Below, one piece after another: positions 23,020 through 34,507 of a stretch of 64,000 nt of DNA. The notes beneath the pieces are model-generated. The model was not told where the DNA came from. It saw only the letters and a program-made list of their open reading frames with translations, and did not search any database. Where the stretch lies: NCBI GenBank assembly GCA_034406715.1, contig CP137874.1:310001-374000 (forward strand), written 5' to 3'. Position numbers and translations under genes: made by a program. Source of the stretch: Rhodotorula mucilaginosa (Eukaryota > Basidiomycota > Microbotryomycetes > Sporidiobolales > Sporidiobolaceae). Numbering within the stretch: position 1 is the stretch's first letter; the number at the start of each line of letters is the position of its first letter.

Positions 23020-25199
23020 ATGTCGGGCCAACGACGAGCGTTCAAGCTCAAGCTGTTACTCGCGAGTAAGCCACCCGGCCGAACAAGTTCCGGTCACTGC
23101 GGCTCGAGGAATTCTTTCGCTCACCCGCTCGCTTGTGTGCCTATGCAGTCGATACAGTCTTCTTGTTCCTCGAGCTGGGTGTCGGAACGGTCGTCGGAAG
23201 TCTCGCTCTCGTCGCAGACTCGTTCCACATGTAAGCTCGTCATCCGCCGCTGGCGGGGCGCTTCTGTACGCCCGCACCCGGTGGCCTCCCTGATACTGAC
23301 AGAGCTGTTTACCTTGCATTGCAGGTTGAACGATGTTTGCAGTCTGATCGTTGCCCTGCAAGCCCTCAAGTTGGCAGAGACATCGGCGTCATCATCCAAA
23401 TTCTCTTACGGGTGGCAGCGCGCCGAGGTGCTCGGAGGTGCGTCAATCAGGATATGCAGGGCAAAGGACCCCCTCCCGTTAGCTGACACTATCCCGCAAC
23501 AGCGCTGATCAACGGCGTGTTCCTGCTCGCACTCTGCTTCTCGATCGGCATGGAGGCCATCGCCCGCTTTGTCAACTACACTGGTAAGTTCAGCCGCGTT
23601 CGAGAAGTCCACGACATGACTCGGCTGAGCTGATCGGGAATACGCTCGCAGAGGTGACGCAGCCGAAGCTTATCGTCGCAGTCGGAACCGCCGGCCTCCT
23701 TTCCAACATCGTCGGCCTGTTCCTCTTTCATGACCACGGACACAGCCACGGAGGCGGCCACGGTCATTCGCACGGTGGTGGAGGAAGCGTCGAGTCTCAC
23801 GCGCAGCACAGCAAGAAGAACAAGAAGAAGAGCAACTCGTCGGCGCAGAACGGGCACAGTCACGACTCCGGACCATCGGACCGAACTCCGCTCCTCCGCA
23901 ACGGCGCGCCCCGATCGGTTTCGGCGCTCGCGGCAGAAGACTCGGCCCAAGCTTCTGGCGCCTCGACGCCCGTCGGATCGGAAGGCGGCGCCTCGGACCT
24001 CGAAGACTTTGGCGCGAATGCCGAAGACGAGTTGTGCGTCTACCCGGGCGAGTTGCGCGCCAACGTCGTCAAGAAGGCGCACGATGCGGGGTACGGAGCG
24101 ACTACTACCGCGGCGGGCCAGGCGGGCTCGTCGGCGGACCATGATGTTGAAGCTGGACTCGGGGGAGGCGACGCACACGGTCATTCGCATGGCGGTCATG
24201 GTGGACACGGAGGGCACGGCGGCCAAGACGGCAGCATGAACATGAAGGGCGTTTTCTTGCATGTCCTCGGCGACGCGGTGAGGCTTCAGAGCGTTATTCG
24301 ATGCGAACGAACGTCGGGGCTGATGTCGAGTCTTCCCTCTCCAGCTCGGCAACGTTGGAGTCATCCTCGCCGGACTCTTCATCTGGCTCACCGACTACTG
24401 GTGGAAGATGTACTTTGACCCGGCAGTCTCGCTCGTCATTACTATTATCAGTACGTACTGTCCATCCAGTCGAGACGCGTGCAAATCAGTTGCTGACTTC
24501 GTTTGCCTTTGCCCACAGTTTTCTCGAGCGCGCTGCCACTCGGTAGGCTCGCGCGCAGTCTCGCACAGTCGATACAGCACACTAACTCGATCGTGACTCC
24601 GCCCTGCAGTCAAGTCGGCTTCCTTTGTGCTCCTGCAGGGTGTGCCGTCATCGGTTCCGCTCGACCGGCTGCGATCGAGCATCGCGTCCGTCCCGGGCGT
24701 GCTCAACGTGCACGGTGCGTGCCCGCCATGACTGAACGGCGCCAATTTTCCCGCTCACTCTTGTTCCTGTGCAGACCTCCACGTGTGGTCGCTGTCCGAG
24801 TCGAAAATCGTCGCCTCCGTGCACATCATGGTCAAAGGACCCGACCTCGTCAAGGTCAGCAAGGAGATCAAGCGGAGGTTCCATCGCTTTGGCATCCATG
24901 CTTCGTGAGTACAGCCACACACCCCGAGGTCGTCATCTCCGGAGAGCAACTCTTGATAATGAATCTACTTTTGCAGGACGATCCAGCCAGAAATTGTCGA
25001 ATCCGAGACGGGCATCGCCGAGGCGCTTTCGCACATTAGCGCATCTGCGGCCGCCGAGATCGGGCTCGAGGAGGAAGGCTGCGCGGTTCTGTGCGGCGAC
25101 GACCCGTCGTGCCAGATCCTGAGCTGCTGCCCGCCGACGGCGGCTGGAGTCGGAACCGGTACCAACACTCCGACGCACGAGAGAGCGCGCGAACCGTAG
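23020..25199 (+). CDS. ZRC1: CDF-family zinc transporter (ZRC1/COT1-like)
   Basis: Proton-coupled exporter that moves zinc (and perhaps cobalt) from cytosol into the vacuole. Ten exons; the start at 23020 has a strong context (GCCACCATG). Membrane segments and CDF marks come in order: GVGTVVGSLALVADSFHMLND holds the first metal-site pair (HMLND), FSYGWQRAEVLGALINGVFL, then a long His-rich cytosolic loop with repeats such as HDHGHSHGGGHGHSHGGG and HGHSHGGHGGHGGHGG, then FLHVLGDALGNVGVI, the second metal site (HVLGDALGN). The C-terminal domain has VPGVLNVHDLHVWSL and IHIMVKG-like sequence. The tail has extra cysteines (CAVLCGDDPSC, SCCPP), a possible metal-sensing end. Zinc control is likely from the family; no Zap1-type site was recognised. 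Confidence 0.95.
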
Positions 25200-25464
25200 A
25201 CATTTCTCGAATCAGTAACTTCAGGAGCTCGCGATACAACATAGTAGACTAGTGCGGCCTCCTCGCCGATTCCGAGCAGCGAAATCTTTTCCAAGCGGCG
25301 GAAGCTCCACTTGGAGAGCGACTCGGCATGCTGTTCCTCGTCCCGCGCAACTACGCAGCGCTTGCCATGCTCGAAGAGAACGTGACTGTCCTCTGCTAGC
25401 TGTCCTATGCGCACAGAGTCGACCGGACGACCGCAAAGTGACGAACCGCTCATCGGACCTCGCC

Positions 25465-28400
25465 ATGTCGTCGCAGCAGGAGACGACGTGCTCAGCGCCG
25501 CCGGAGCGCTCGTCGCCGGATGCTGAGCATGTCCAAGACATTTCAACCGACCTGCACGAGCTCCGACTTGCGCCGAGTCCTCAGGAGGAGTCTGCGGCAT
25601 CTAACGCAGATGTTCGTCCAGCGGCACCACCTCGCCAAGTTGTCAGCTCGAGCCCGTCCACGCCATCACGTCCGACCGCCTTCAAGGTACCCGTGCAACT
25701 CATCAAGCCAGGACTCGAGCTGCTCAAGGTCTCGTCAAAGAGCGCTCGTCGGGTCAAACCGAGAAAGGTCTGGCTCGAGACCATGAGCGAGAAAGATCGC
25801 GACGGCGGTAACCTCGGACTCGAACTCGACCTCGGAGGCGTCAGCAAGCAGGAAGTCAAGCTGTGTTGGGAGAAGAACGGTGCGGGACTCGGTAAGCTCC
25901 CGAAACCACCCATCCCTTGTTTGCTCGTCTCACTCTGATGATTGTTCTCTCGCAGGCTTCGGACGCTCCGCCAACTATGCGTCAGTGCCCTTGTCGCGCA
26001 TTCGCGACATGCGCTTCAGCTCGGCCGGGTCGCCGTACCGGATCTCGTTGCATCTGCCGCCCTCCGTCGAGCCTCGCTGGGTGACGATCATCTACGCCGT
26101 CCCGCCGCCTTCCAATTTCCTCGGTTCCGTGACGGGCGGACCTGCGTACAAACTCGTCCATTTCATCGCCACGACGGGGGAAGATATCTCGCTCCTCCGC
26201 AGAACGCTCGAGAGCTTCCGAGACGGACGACTTGCGCGCGGGATCTCCGAGACGAGCAGCACACCGACGTCGTCAACGCAGCTCTGCACCGACGCGGCAG
26301 AAGACAAGGTCGTTCGGGAAGCCGAGGTGCACCAGCTCTGCGCCAGACTGGGCATGGGCTTGAGCTCGTCAGAGATCAGTCTGGCTTTCAAGGTATGCAG
26401 CGCCGATGCTCTCCGTGCCAGCCTGAGGTGCAGAGACTGAAGATCCATCCCCACAGACCACGGCGGCACCTAACGACTACCTCGACTTCAAAGCCTTCCA
26501 AGCGTTCGTCCAGCTGCTCAAGCGCCGCACAGACGTCGAAAGCATCTTTTCTCGTTGTCTCGCGCCCGGCGCGACCGGTCTCACTCAAGAAGGCTGGTTC
26601 ACCTTCATGCGCACAGAGCAAAGAGTGAGTTGTGCGTCCAGACGTTTCTCGTTGCATGTACGCTGACGCGGACGCACGTGTTCAGAGTACCGAGGACGAC
26701 GCGTCCCTCCGACGACGATTCGTCAAGTATGCGGATCCTGCTACCGGCACAATGCTTCTCGACGGCTTTGTCTCTTTCCTCCTTTCGTCCGACAACGCCG
26801 CGATCAAAGACGAAGCCGAACAGGATATGCAGCGACCTCTTTCCGAGTACTTTATCTCGTCAAGCCACAATGTAAGCTTCGCCTTGTATCCGGAAAGACG
26901 AGGACTGCGACCGTACTGACAACCTCGTGGGCAGACATACCTCATCGGCTCTCAGTTTCAAGGCCAGAGTAGCGTAGAGGGCTACATCCGCGCCCTGCAA
27001 CAAGGATGTCGATCCGTCGAAGGTTTGTGGACACTTACACGTACTTCCGAATGTCCTGAATGCTAATGCGATTACGCCACAGTCGACGTCTGGGACGGCG
27101 ACAACGGAGAACCGGCGGTCACTCACGGCCACACGTTGACGAGCAAGATCCCGGTTCGGACGGTTTTGCAGGCCATCGCGCAGTACGCTTTTCTCGCGTC
27201 GCCCTACCCGGTGATCCTGTCCGTCGAAGTCCATTGCGAGCTGCAGCAACAAGAAAAGCTCGTCAGTATCTTGCACGAGACTCTCGGGGATCGCCTCGTT
27301 TCGAAACGACTCGACGAGATGGAAGCGGACGACGAATTGGACAAGCTGCCGAGCCCGGCGCAGTTGAAGGGCCGGTTCCTCCTTAAAGTGAGCACAAGGA
27401 CGACAGTCTTCTCCATATTCGGTCTAACCCGGTATTGCCGCAGGCCAAGAACAAGTTCCTCGCGACTGGCGAAGGTAGTCTTCCCATCACGGTGTCCGCT
27501 TCCGACGACTCCTCGAGCGAGCCCTCGTCATACTCTAGCTCGGATGGGGACTTTAAGAGCACTCGCTGTGCGTCGTACTTGTTCCTCCGTCAGGCCGTGT
27601 CAGGGACTGACGAGCAGGGAGGCTTGCAGTTTATCGCGCGATCCGCCAACTCCGAGGATCCGACGCGTCCGACCGACCGTCCATCACACGCAATTCCAGC
27701 TCATCGCGGAGTTCGATCCAGCAGATACCCGCCGCTTCGCTCGCGGCTCCGCCGAACCTCCTCGGATCGCAATTGTCCGCTTCGCCGCCGCTGCTTTCCC
27801 CCGCCTTTGCCAACCCATCCATGACGGCGCCACCTGCGACGTCTCCTCGCATCAAAGACATGCCGATGTCCCAGGAACTCGCAAAGCTGCTCGTCTATAC
27901 GGTCGGGGTCAAAGGCCGAGGTTTCAACAAGAAGGAGTCGTACCCGGCCACTCACGTCGTCTCCCTCAGCGAATCCAACCTCAGCAAAATGCTCCGCGAC
28001 GACGCGACTCGTCAAGACTTTGTCAGTCATAACCGCACGCACCTGGTGCGCGCCTACCCTCGCGGTCGCCGCCTCACGAGCACCAACTTTGTCCCGCACC
28101 ACATGTGGTCCGCCGGGATTCAGCTCGTCGCGTTGAACTGGCAGACGTTCGACATCGGGATGGAACTCAACGCGGCCATGTTTGCTCGTGCCGGGCGGTG
28201 CGGCTACGTGCTCAAGCCCGAGTATCTCCGCAAGAAGGGCGCAGAGAAGGACAAGGTTGCCGCGTTGCGGTCGACGCGGTACCGGCTCGAGCTCGAGGTC
28301 GGTGAAACGCTTGATGCGTGATCCCAACTCGAGCAGTATCTCTGACTGTGGTGCCTCGCTGCAGATCATCTCGGCACAACAGCTGCCGCGACCACGAGGT

Positions 28401-28971
28401 TCGACGACGGACGCCGACGTGGTGAAGATGGACCCTTTCGTCGAGGTCAGCCTGTTTGTTCCTGGCGACATCAACGCCCAGAAACGCCGCACTGCCGTCG
28501 TGATGTGAGCACCTTTTCTCCTTCACCACAGCTGGATAGTGTGCTGACGCTCCACTGTTTCCGCCAGCGGCAACGCCTTCAACCCCACTTTCCGCTCTCC
28601 GATCGCCACGGCCTCGGCTTCGCCCAGCTCGACCTCATCACCCTTCAGCTTTACCTTCTCTACACACCCTTCTCCTGGGATGCTTGATCTCGTCTTTCTC
28701 CGATTCGAGGTCTTGAACGCCCGAGGCAACGTCAAATCCGCCGTCGAAGAAGGGAAAGGGGAATCCGTTGGAGCGTATACGATCGCGCTTGGCGCTCTCA
28801 TGCCTGGTGCGCAACACGTTCACTCTCTCTCGTGCAAGGTCCTGCTGCTGATTCCGCCACCGCTCGGCAGGCTATCGGCACATTCCACTGTACGACAGCA
28901 TGGGCGACCAACACCTTTTTGCGACCCTGTTTCTCCGTTCTCACGTCACCCCCTTGGACAAGTCCGCCTAA
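25465..28971 (+). CDS. PLC1: Phosphoinositide-specific phospholipase C
   Basis: Cleaves PI(4,5)P2 to diacylglycerol and inositol trisphosphate. Order of parts: Ser/Pro-rich N-terminus; a PH-like region ([18 protein letters not shown] onward); EF-hand-like helices ([37 protein letters not shown]); X domain with [15 protein letters not shown] and CRSVEVDVWDG then VTHGHT, which supplies both catalytic histidines; a Ser-rich linker; Y domain with [39 protein letters not shown] and [20 protein letters not shown]; and a C2 domain ending [12 protein letters not shown]. About a dozen short introns. The start at 25465 is the first good ATG, but the frame is open further upstream. The linker intron at about 27569-27631 is placed by phase only. 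Confidence 0.95.
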
Positions 28972-29046
28972 GATCTTGTTTCTCTCTTTTCTTGATTTGT
29001 GCTGTTGCTGTAGTCATTATGCATATATTCCTTGCCTGGACCCCTT

Positions 29047-31418
29047 ATGATCTGTCGGCCGAGAGAACTTTGTCGGCTGGGCTGCCGACGTCCCCACCAC
29101 GCGGGGCTTGCTTCTCCCGCCTACACTGCCTGGACTGCAAAGAGTAGGTCAAAGGATGGAGACCTTGCACAGCCCATAGATACTCGACTGACCGCTCGTC
29201 TCGCAGTGGGCAAAGAGGAGCAGCTTCCCACCGTCGCCGCTCCCGCAGCGGACCTGACGCCATCGTCCTCGGCGGCAGCCGAATCGAAGAAGACGAGCTA
29301 CCACCGCCGACTGGCTGCCCTTGCGCTCCTGCTACCGCTTGCGTTCTTCCTCTCCTTCCCGCGCGACTTGCTCTCGACCGGCGTCGGATGCCACCACTCC
29401 AGGTTCAGTCACTCCGAGATCGCAAAGTGCCCGACCCAGCCGGCACCTCGCAGCGTCGGAGCCGACTGGAACCCCGTCGGCGACGACGAGTACAAGAAGC
29501 TCGCAGTGCAGCGCTTCTCCGGCGCCATCAAAGTCGTCAGTCCCAGCTTCCGCTCGTATTCCGGCAATACTTGCCTTTCAACGCGATCCACAACTGAATC
29601 TTGCGCATCTCCTCACCTTTTTCTCAAAGCCGACGGAGAGCTACGACGACTTTGGTACACCCGATGACGACTCGCGCCTCGACAAGTTTGCCGATTTGCA
29701 CAAATACTTGGAGTCGACCTTCCCGCGCGTCTACTCGACCCTGCAAGTCGAAAAGGTTCAGAAGTATGGCCTCCTCATGACTTGGAAGGCGAAGGAGCGA
29801 GGCGACGGGGCCAAGAGCCGCAAGCCGATTGTCCTGATGGCTCATCAAGACGTCGTACCGGTGAACCCGGAGACCGTCGATGAGTGGGCGCACCCGCCGT
29901 TCTCGGGCGAGATCGACGAAGAAGGCTACGTCTGGGGTGTAAGCTGGGCTCTCTCGCCTTGGAGTTCGGTAGCTAGTGACGGCACGCTAACGCCTTCGCA
30001 ACCTGCAGCGCGGCGCCGCCGACTGCAAGAATACCCTGATCGGCATCTTGGCTGCTCTCGACAAGCTTGTCGAAGAGGGCTTCCAGCCGGAACGGTTAGC
30101 TCGCGGCCTCTTCTCCCATCTTTTGTCTCGGGCTGACTGAGAGCGCATCCTCGCTTGCAGCGACATCATTTTCTCGTCCGGCTTTGACGAGGAAATCAAC
30201 GGTTGGCGTTCGGCGAAACCTCTGGCTGAAGCGATCGAAGCGCGCTACGGCAAGGACGGCGTCGCTTTTGTTCTCGACGAGGGCTTCGGAGGCATCAAGA
30301 ACATCTACGACAAGACTTTCGCCCTCTTTGCGATCGCCGAGAAGGGCGCCATCTCGCTGAAGCTCGACGTCTCGACTCCGGGGGGCCATGCCAGCATGCC
30401 AGAGGAGCACACCAGCATCGGTGTCCTCGCCGAGCTGATCCACACTCTCGAGAAGCATCCGGATCACCCCAAGATCCGCCCTTCGAGCCCTCTGCTCGCC
30501 GAGTTGCAGTGCTACGCCGAATACGGGAACGTCGACAAGAAGTGGAAGAAGCAGCTCCGGAGCCCGAAGCAGTGGCCGAAGCTTGCGCAGGAGCTTTCGC
30601 GCGAGGCTTCGTCGCGCTCCTCTCTCATGACGACCCAAGCCGTCGACCTCATCTCGGGCGGCGTCAAGATGTGAGTCACATGCCCTTGGCTCGTTCTCGC
30701 GTTGACCGCATACTTATGACGCACCGTGCAGTAACGCCCTTCCCGAAACGGCTACCGCCTCTATCAACTACCGCATCGAGTACAGCTCGTCCGTCGAGGC
30801 GACGACGTCTCGCATCCGTTCCGTTCTCGAGCCGGTCGTGCAGCGGCTCAACTTGACTTTTGACGCGTACGGCTCGCACGCCGACGTCAAGAATAATGTC
30901 GTACACCTCTCTGTCGTCAAAGACAGCGAGATTGAGCCGGCGCCGCAGACCCCGACGGCGGGTGCGGTTTGGGACATGGTTGCCGGAACGACGCGCCACA
31001 TCTGGAACGACGCGATCGCAGCTCCGACGGGCATGATGGGTGAGCTTTTCACCCAGACCATCTTGACTTGACGTCAGAACGCTGACCCATGAGTTCTTCA
31101 AAGCCAACACCGACACCAAAGTGCGTTTGCCGGGGTCTGCATCTTCTCTAAATGCAGTAGCTGATATGGGTCTCTCCGCAGTACTCTTGGAACCTCACCT
31201 CGTCGATCTACCGTTTCCTCCCAGGCCGTCTCGACCAGATCAAGGACTTCCACACCGTCAATGAGCGGTGCGCTGCCTTTTGGCGTCCCTCCATTCTCAG
31301 ACCGAGCTGCTGAACTGAAGTCTTTGCACTCCACAGCGCCCACATCGACGCGCACTTGAGCGGTATCCGCTTCTTCTACAAGCTGATCCGTAACACGGAA
31401 GGCTGGGAAGCCGAGTAG
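29047..31418 (+). CDS. CPS1: M20 metallopeptidase, vacuolar carboxypeptidase S type
   Basis: Zinc carboxypeptidase of the M20 family, like yeast Cps1, which is delivered to the vacuole as a single-pass type II membrane protein. After a short acidic N-terminus comes one membrane segment (RLAALALLLPLAFFLSF). Catalytic marks are in order: PIVLMAHQDVVPV (metal His), VWGRGAADCKNTLIG (bridging Asp), SSGFDEEING (general base and metal Glu pair), VLDEGFGG and STPGGHASMPEEHTS. It ends TEGWEAE. The reading frame either begins at 29047 or at an ATG made by splicing 29143 to 29207, whose context (AAAG-ATG-GGC) is better. The start of this gene lies only 75 bases beyond the PLC stop. Several short introns follow, including one at about 29535-29628. 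Confidence 0.92.
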
Positions 31419-31488
31419 ACAGTCACCGAGACGTAAAGAGCTAGAAAGTTGGCAAGAGTGAAAATGCACATTTTGGCCCCGTCTCACC

Positions 31489-33963
31489 TCAGCGCAGATC
31501 TACACATTGGAACGGCTCTTCGCGAACGAGACAGTGTCCTCCTTCTTGGTCCACATCAGTGTACAGAGGTAGCTGTGGACTGTCGACATGTGCGCGCGGG
31601 TCAGCACCGGTTCACAAAACGAACAAGCTCGCGACATTCAGTTTTCTTCCACACGCACTGCGGATGGAAAGCGCCCTCGTCTTGACATTCCAGCACGATC
31701 TCGAGCCCAGGCGGGTCAGTCATACGAAAGACGCCATAGGCATTCGGACCTTCGTGAGGAGCGCACACGACCGCGATCGCTTCGGGAAGCAGGCGCTGGT
31801 ACGACGCGTGAGTGTGCAGATCGAGTGAGGAGAGAAAGATACTCTGAGTCGGGTGGGTGTGGATCTGCATGAACGCGCATTAGGATGTCAGGAGCTTGAA
31901 TTTGGAATGGAGTAGCGCTGGAAGAGGTTACCCAGCCAAAGGTGAGCAGGCACTCCTTCTGTTGGAAGGCTGCGACCTCTTCCTCCCGTTGCATCGAGCA
32001 GGTCTCGGGGGTTCCAGACTGCTGCGGAATCAGGAGGTGGGAAATAACGAGCTCATGATCGCGCTACGTGCAATCACAGGCTCCGAATCAGCGCTGAGAA
32101 GCACCTTGTCGAAAAAGAGAAAATCTCGCCACAGACGCACCTCTTTCCCGAGCAGGAGGCCGCATGTCTCGATCTTGCGAGCGGTATTGGCCTCAGCAAT
32201 GACGTCAACAAAGTGACTGATGAGCTTTGGTGGCAGGATGACGCGCCGAAGCTGCCCTCCGCTGCGGCGGGGTTCGCCCGTCCCTGAAAGCGGAGCTCTT
32301 TCCGTCTCGCTTCCCGCCACAGGAACGGCCTCTAGGACCGGTGCGGGAACATCCGAGTTGCCGTACGAGAGCTTCAAGCTGTCCGAGCTCACAGGGCCGG
32401 ACTTGTTCGCTGCAACGGCCGCCGGAGACGCGATCCGCGGTGGCGGCGAAACGGACGAGACTGCGGTGTCGGAATGTGGACTGGCAGGAGGTGTCGAGGC
32501 TGCTTCTACGCTGCGAGTGAAAGAAGGAGGTATCGGAGGAACGGGAGGAGGCGGTAGCGGGGTCATTGTCGGCAACTTAGGAGACGCTGCGGATTGAGGT
32601 TGGAGGAGGAACGAGGGCGGCGTGGGTGGAATCGGCGGGACCGGAAACCCGTTTGGCATTCGCGCGAGCAGCGGAAGATCCGTTCTTGTGACATTAAATG
32701 CGGATGTGCCTGGTGCAGGAGGAGCTTCTGAAGGGTAATACTTCTGTTGACCCTCTCCGTCCGAGTCGCTTTCCCCCGGCAAAGCGAGCGGCGCCGATGG
32801 CTTCGCGTTGCCAGAGTAGTAGTGGTGCGGCGCAAGTGCTCTGGTAGGGTTTGGAGCGGCCGAAGTGGCGAGGTGTGCGACTGTATCTGCGAGACGAGGG
32901 ACGCGGCGGCCTTCCCTCCTCAAGGCGAGCGGATCCTCCGCGTTCAGACCGCTACCTTGCTGCCCCGGGCCATCAGAAGAACCCCGATCGAGTAATCCGT
33001 CCCCTTCCGGATCGTCCATACCAGGTTCGGGGAGAGAAGGCGCGCCCATTGGTCGAGTCAAGTCGGTGATCGCAGCTTGTCCTCCGGAAGCATAAGCGTT
33101 CCTCAAGCGATTGACCCTCGGAGGACCCGTTTGGACCGGTTTTGCTAACGCTTTGAGTTTATCGAAAGAGTCGCCACGACTCGCGGAAGGCGCACTCGAG
33201 TCGGTATAGACTCCCGCCGCGGCCGAGATCGTGTTGCGGAGCATCAAGGCGGGAGAAGCTCTGTGCGCTGCGGGGGAGAGGTTCGCTGTGGTGACGCGCG
33301 CATGGTACTGTGCAGTGCGTTCCAGTAACAGGTGGCGGAGGGATGCATGGAGAGAAGCTATCTCGGCGAAAAGCTGTATTTTGTGGGCGAGTGAAACCGG
33401 AGAACACGCAACAATTTGGACGTCAGCGAGCAGTGACACGCCGTTGAAAGGGCGGAGGCTTACCCGTCGAGCGGTGATGAGCTGTTCGGGCTCAGCGGTG
33501 CGCCAGCGTGGATGATGCCGGGGCAGCACGTCCTGCAGCAGTTTCACGACAGTTTCGGCGCGGATGAAAGCCGTCTCGAGGTCGTTTCGCCGACAGCCCT
33601 CCTGGGCCCTGCGTTCGCGCGATAGTTCGTTCGTAAGCACACCATTCGCTCTGAAGCAAAGACAGTGAAAACAGAGACTCACTCGCTCGCCAATTCTCTC
33701 ACGGCGTCGAGCCATTGCCGGATCGACAGGTTCGGGTCCCACGAGGCGGCGACGAGTTCGTGCGCCGTATCGGTCAGCTGAGCGTACGAACGCGGGGGAG
33801 GTCCGCATAGGGAAGGTAGCGAGGTCGTCGTCTCTGTCGGTGGCTGATCTAGGCCGACCGAAGGGGATCCCGGGGACTGGATGACGTCCGAGGTCACGTC
33901 TTCAGCAGGAGGAGCGGCTTTTGCTCGTTTCCTCAGCTTGAGCTTGAGCAGAGCTGGAACCAT
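31489..33963 (-). CDS. AMSH-type JAMM deubiquitinase
   Basis: Zinc deubiquitinase of the AMSH/Sst2 family, which cuts K63-linked ubiquitin chains at endosomes. N-terminal helical region (SYAQLTDTAHELVAASWDP, then ELSRERRAQEGCRRND) resembles the MIT/USP8-dimer type domain of AMSH. A long Pro/Ser-rich middle follows with several PPIPP stretches, which could bind SH3 domains. The catalytic JAMM core is [64 protein letters not shown] (H-x-H-x7-S-x2-D present), LPEAIAVVCAPHEGPNAYG. The C-terminus, by the intron I prefer, is HPQLPLYTDVDQEGG to VDLR with its stop at 31489. An alternative read-through ends at 31601. It shares a 544-base promoter with the next gene. Confidence 0.92.
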
Positions 33964-34507
33964 GACGAACAAGCGACGCAGCAGTACATGGCAGAGAGTA
34001 GGCCCTGTCTCGAGGAGGGCCCGAGAGCGGCGGCAAGTCCTCGGAGGCGAGATGGTCGACCGGAAAGAGGTCCGTGCGTGCGGTCGAAGGCGCGCACAAG
34101 CAGTGACGAGCAAGCGCTGCTTGCGCGACCAGAAGCAGGCGAGAGCGCGGTCACGAAAACGCACGCATTGGGTAAGTTACACAGGGATATGGCGTCGACA
34201 GCGAGCTCGAGACGGAGGAAGCGGCGGAGCTGTCGACGGCGCGTGGGGGCGGCGAGTTTAGTCATGATGAATTTTCAGGCTAAACGAGACAAAGGACTTC
34301 GAGCTCTTGAAGTAGCATAGGCTCTCTCTCTACACAGTCAGAGTACGAGAGCTGTGAGGAACTTCGAGCCAGACAGCTCTATAGCGCGACAAAGGCGGGG
34401 GCCCACTCTTCCCTTTTGCTCACTTTCTCTCCATCTTGATCTCGCCCTCTCGCCCTCGCGAGGACCTCGGCCAGGCCGGCGAGCAGACAGACAGACGCAC
34501 GCTACGC
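33964..34507. promoter_or_regulatory. Divergent promoter, AMSH / disordered protein
   Basis: A 544-base gap between divergent start codons, with CT-rich runs at about 34320-34333 and 34400-34460 on the plus strand, typical of fungal leaders. No TATA box seen. Confidence 0.45.

Noticed and set aside
23740-23800. His-rich repeat block as a CRISPR-like or tandem DNA repeat
   Set aside because: It is the coding sequence for the His-rich metal loop of the CDF transporter.
32220-32597. Long plus-strand open frame inside the AMSH gene
   Set aside because: Antisense shadow of the AMSH Pro/Ser-rich region; high GC keeps the opposite strand open.
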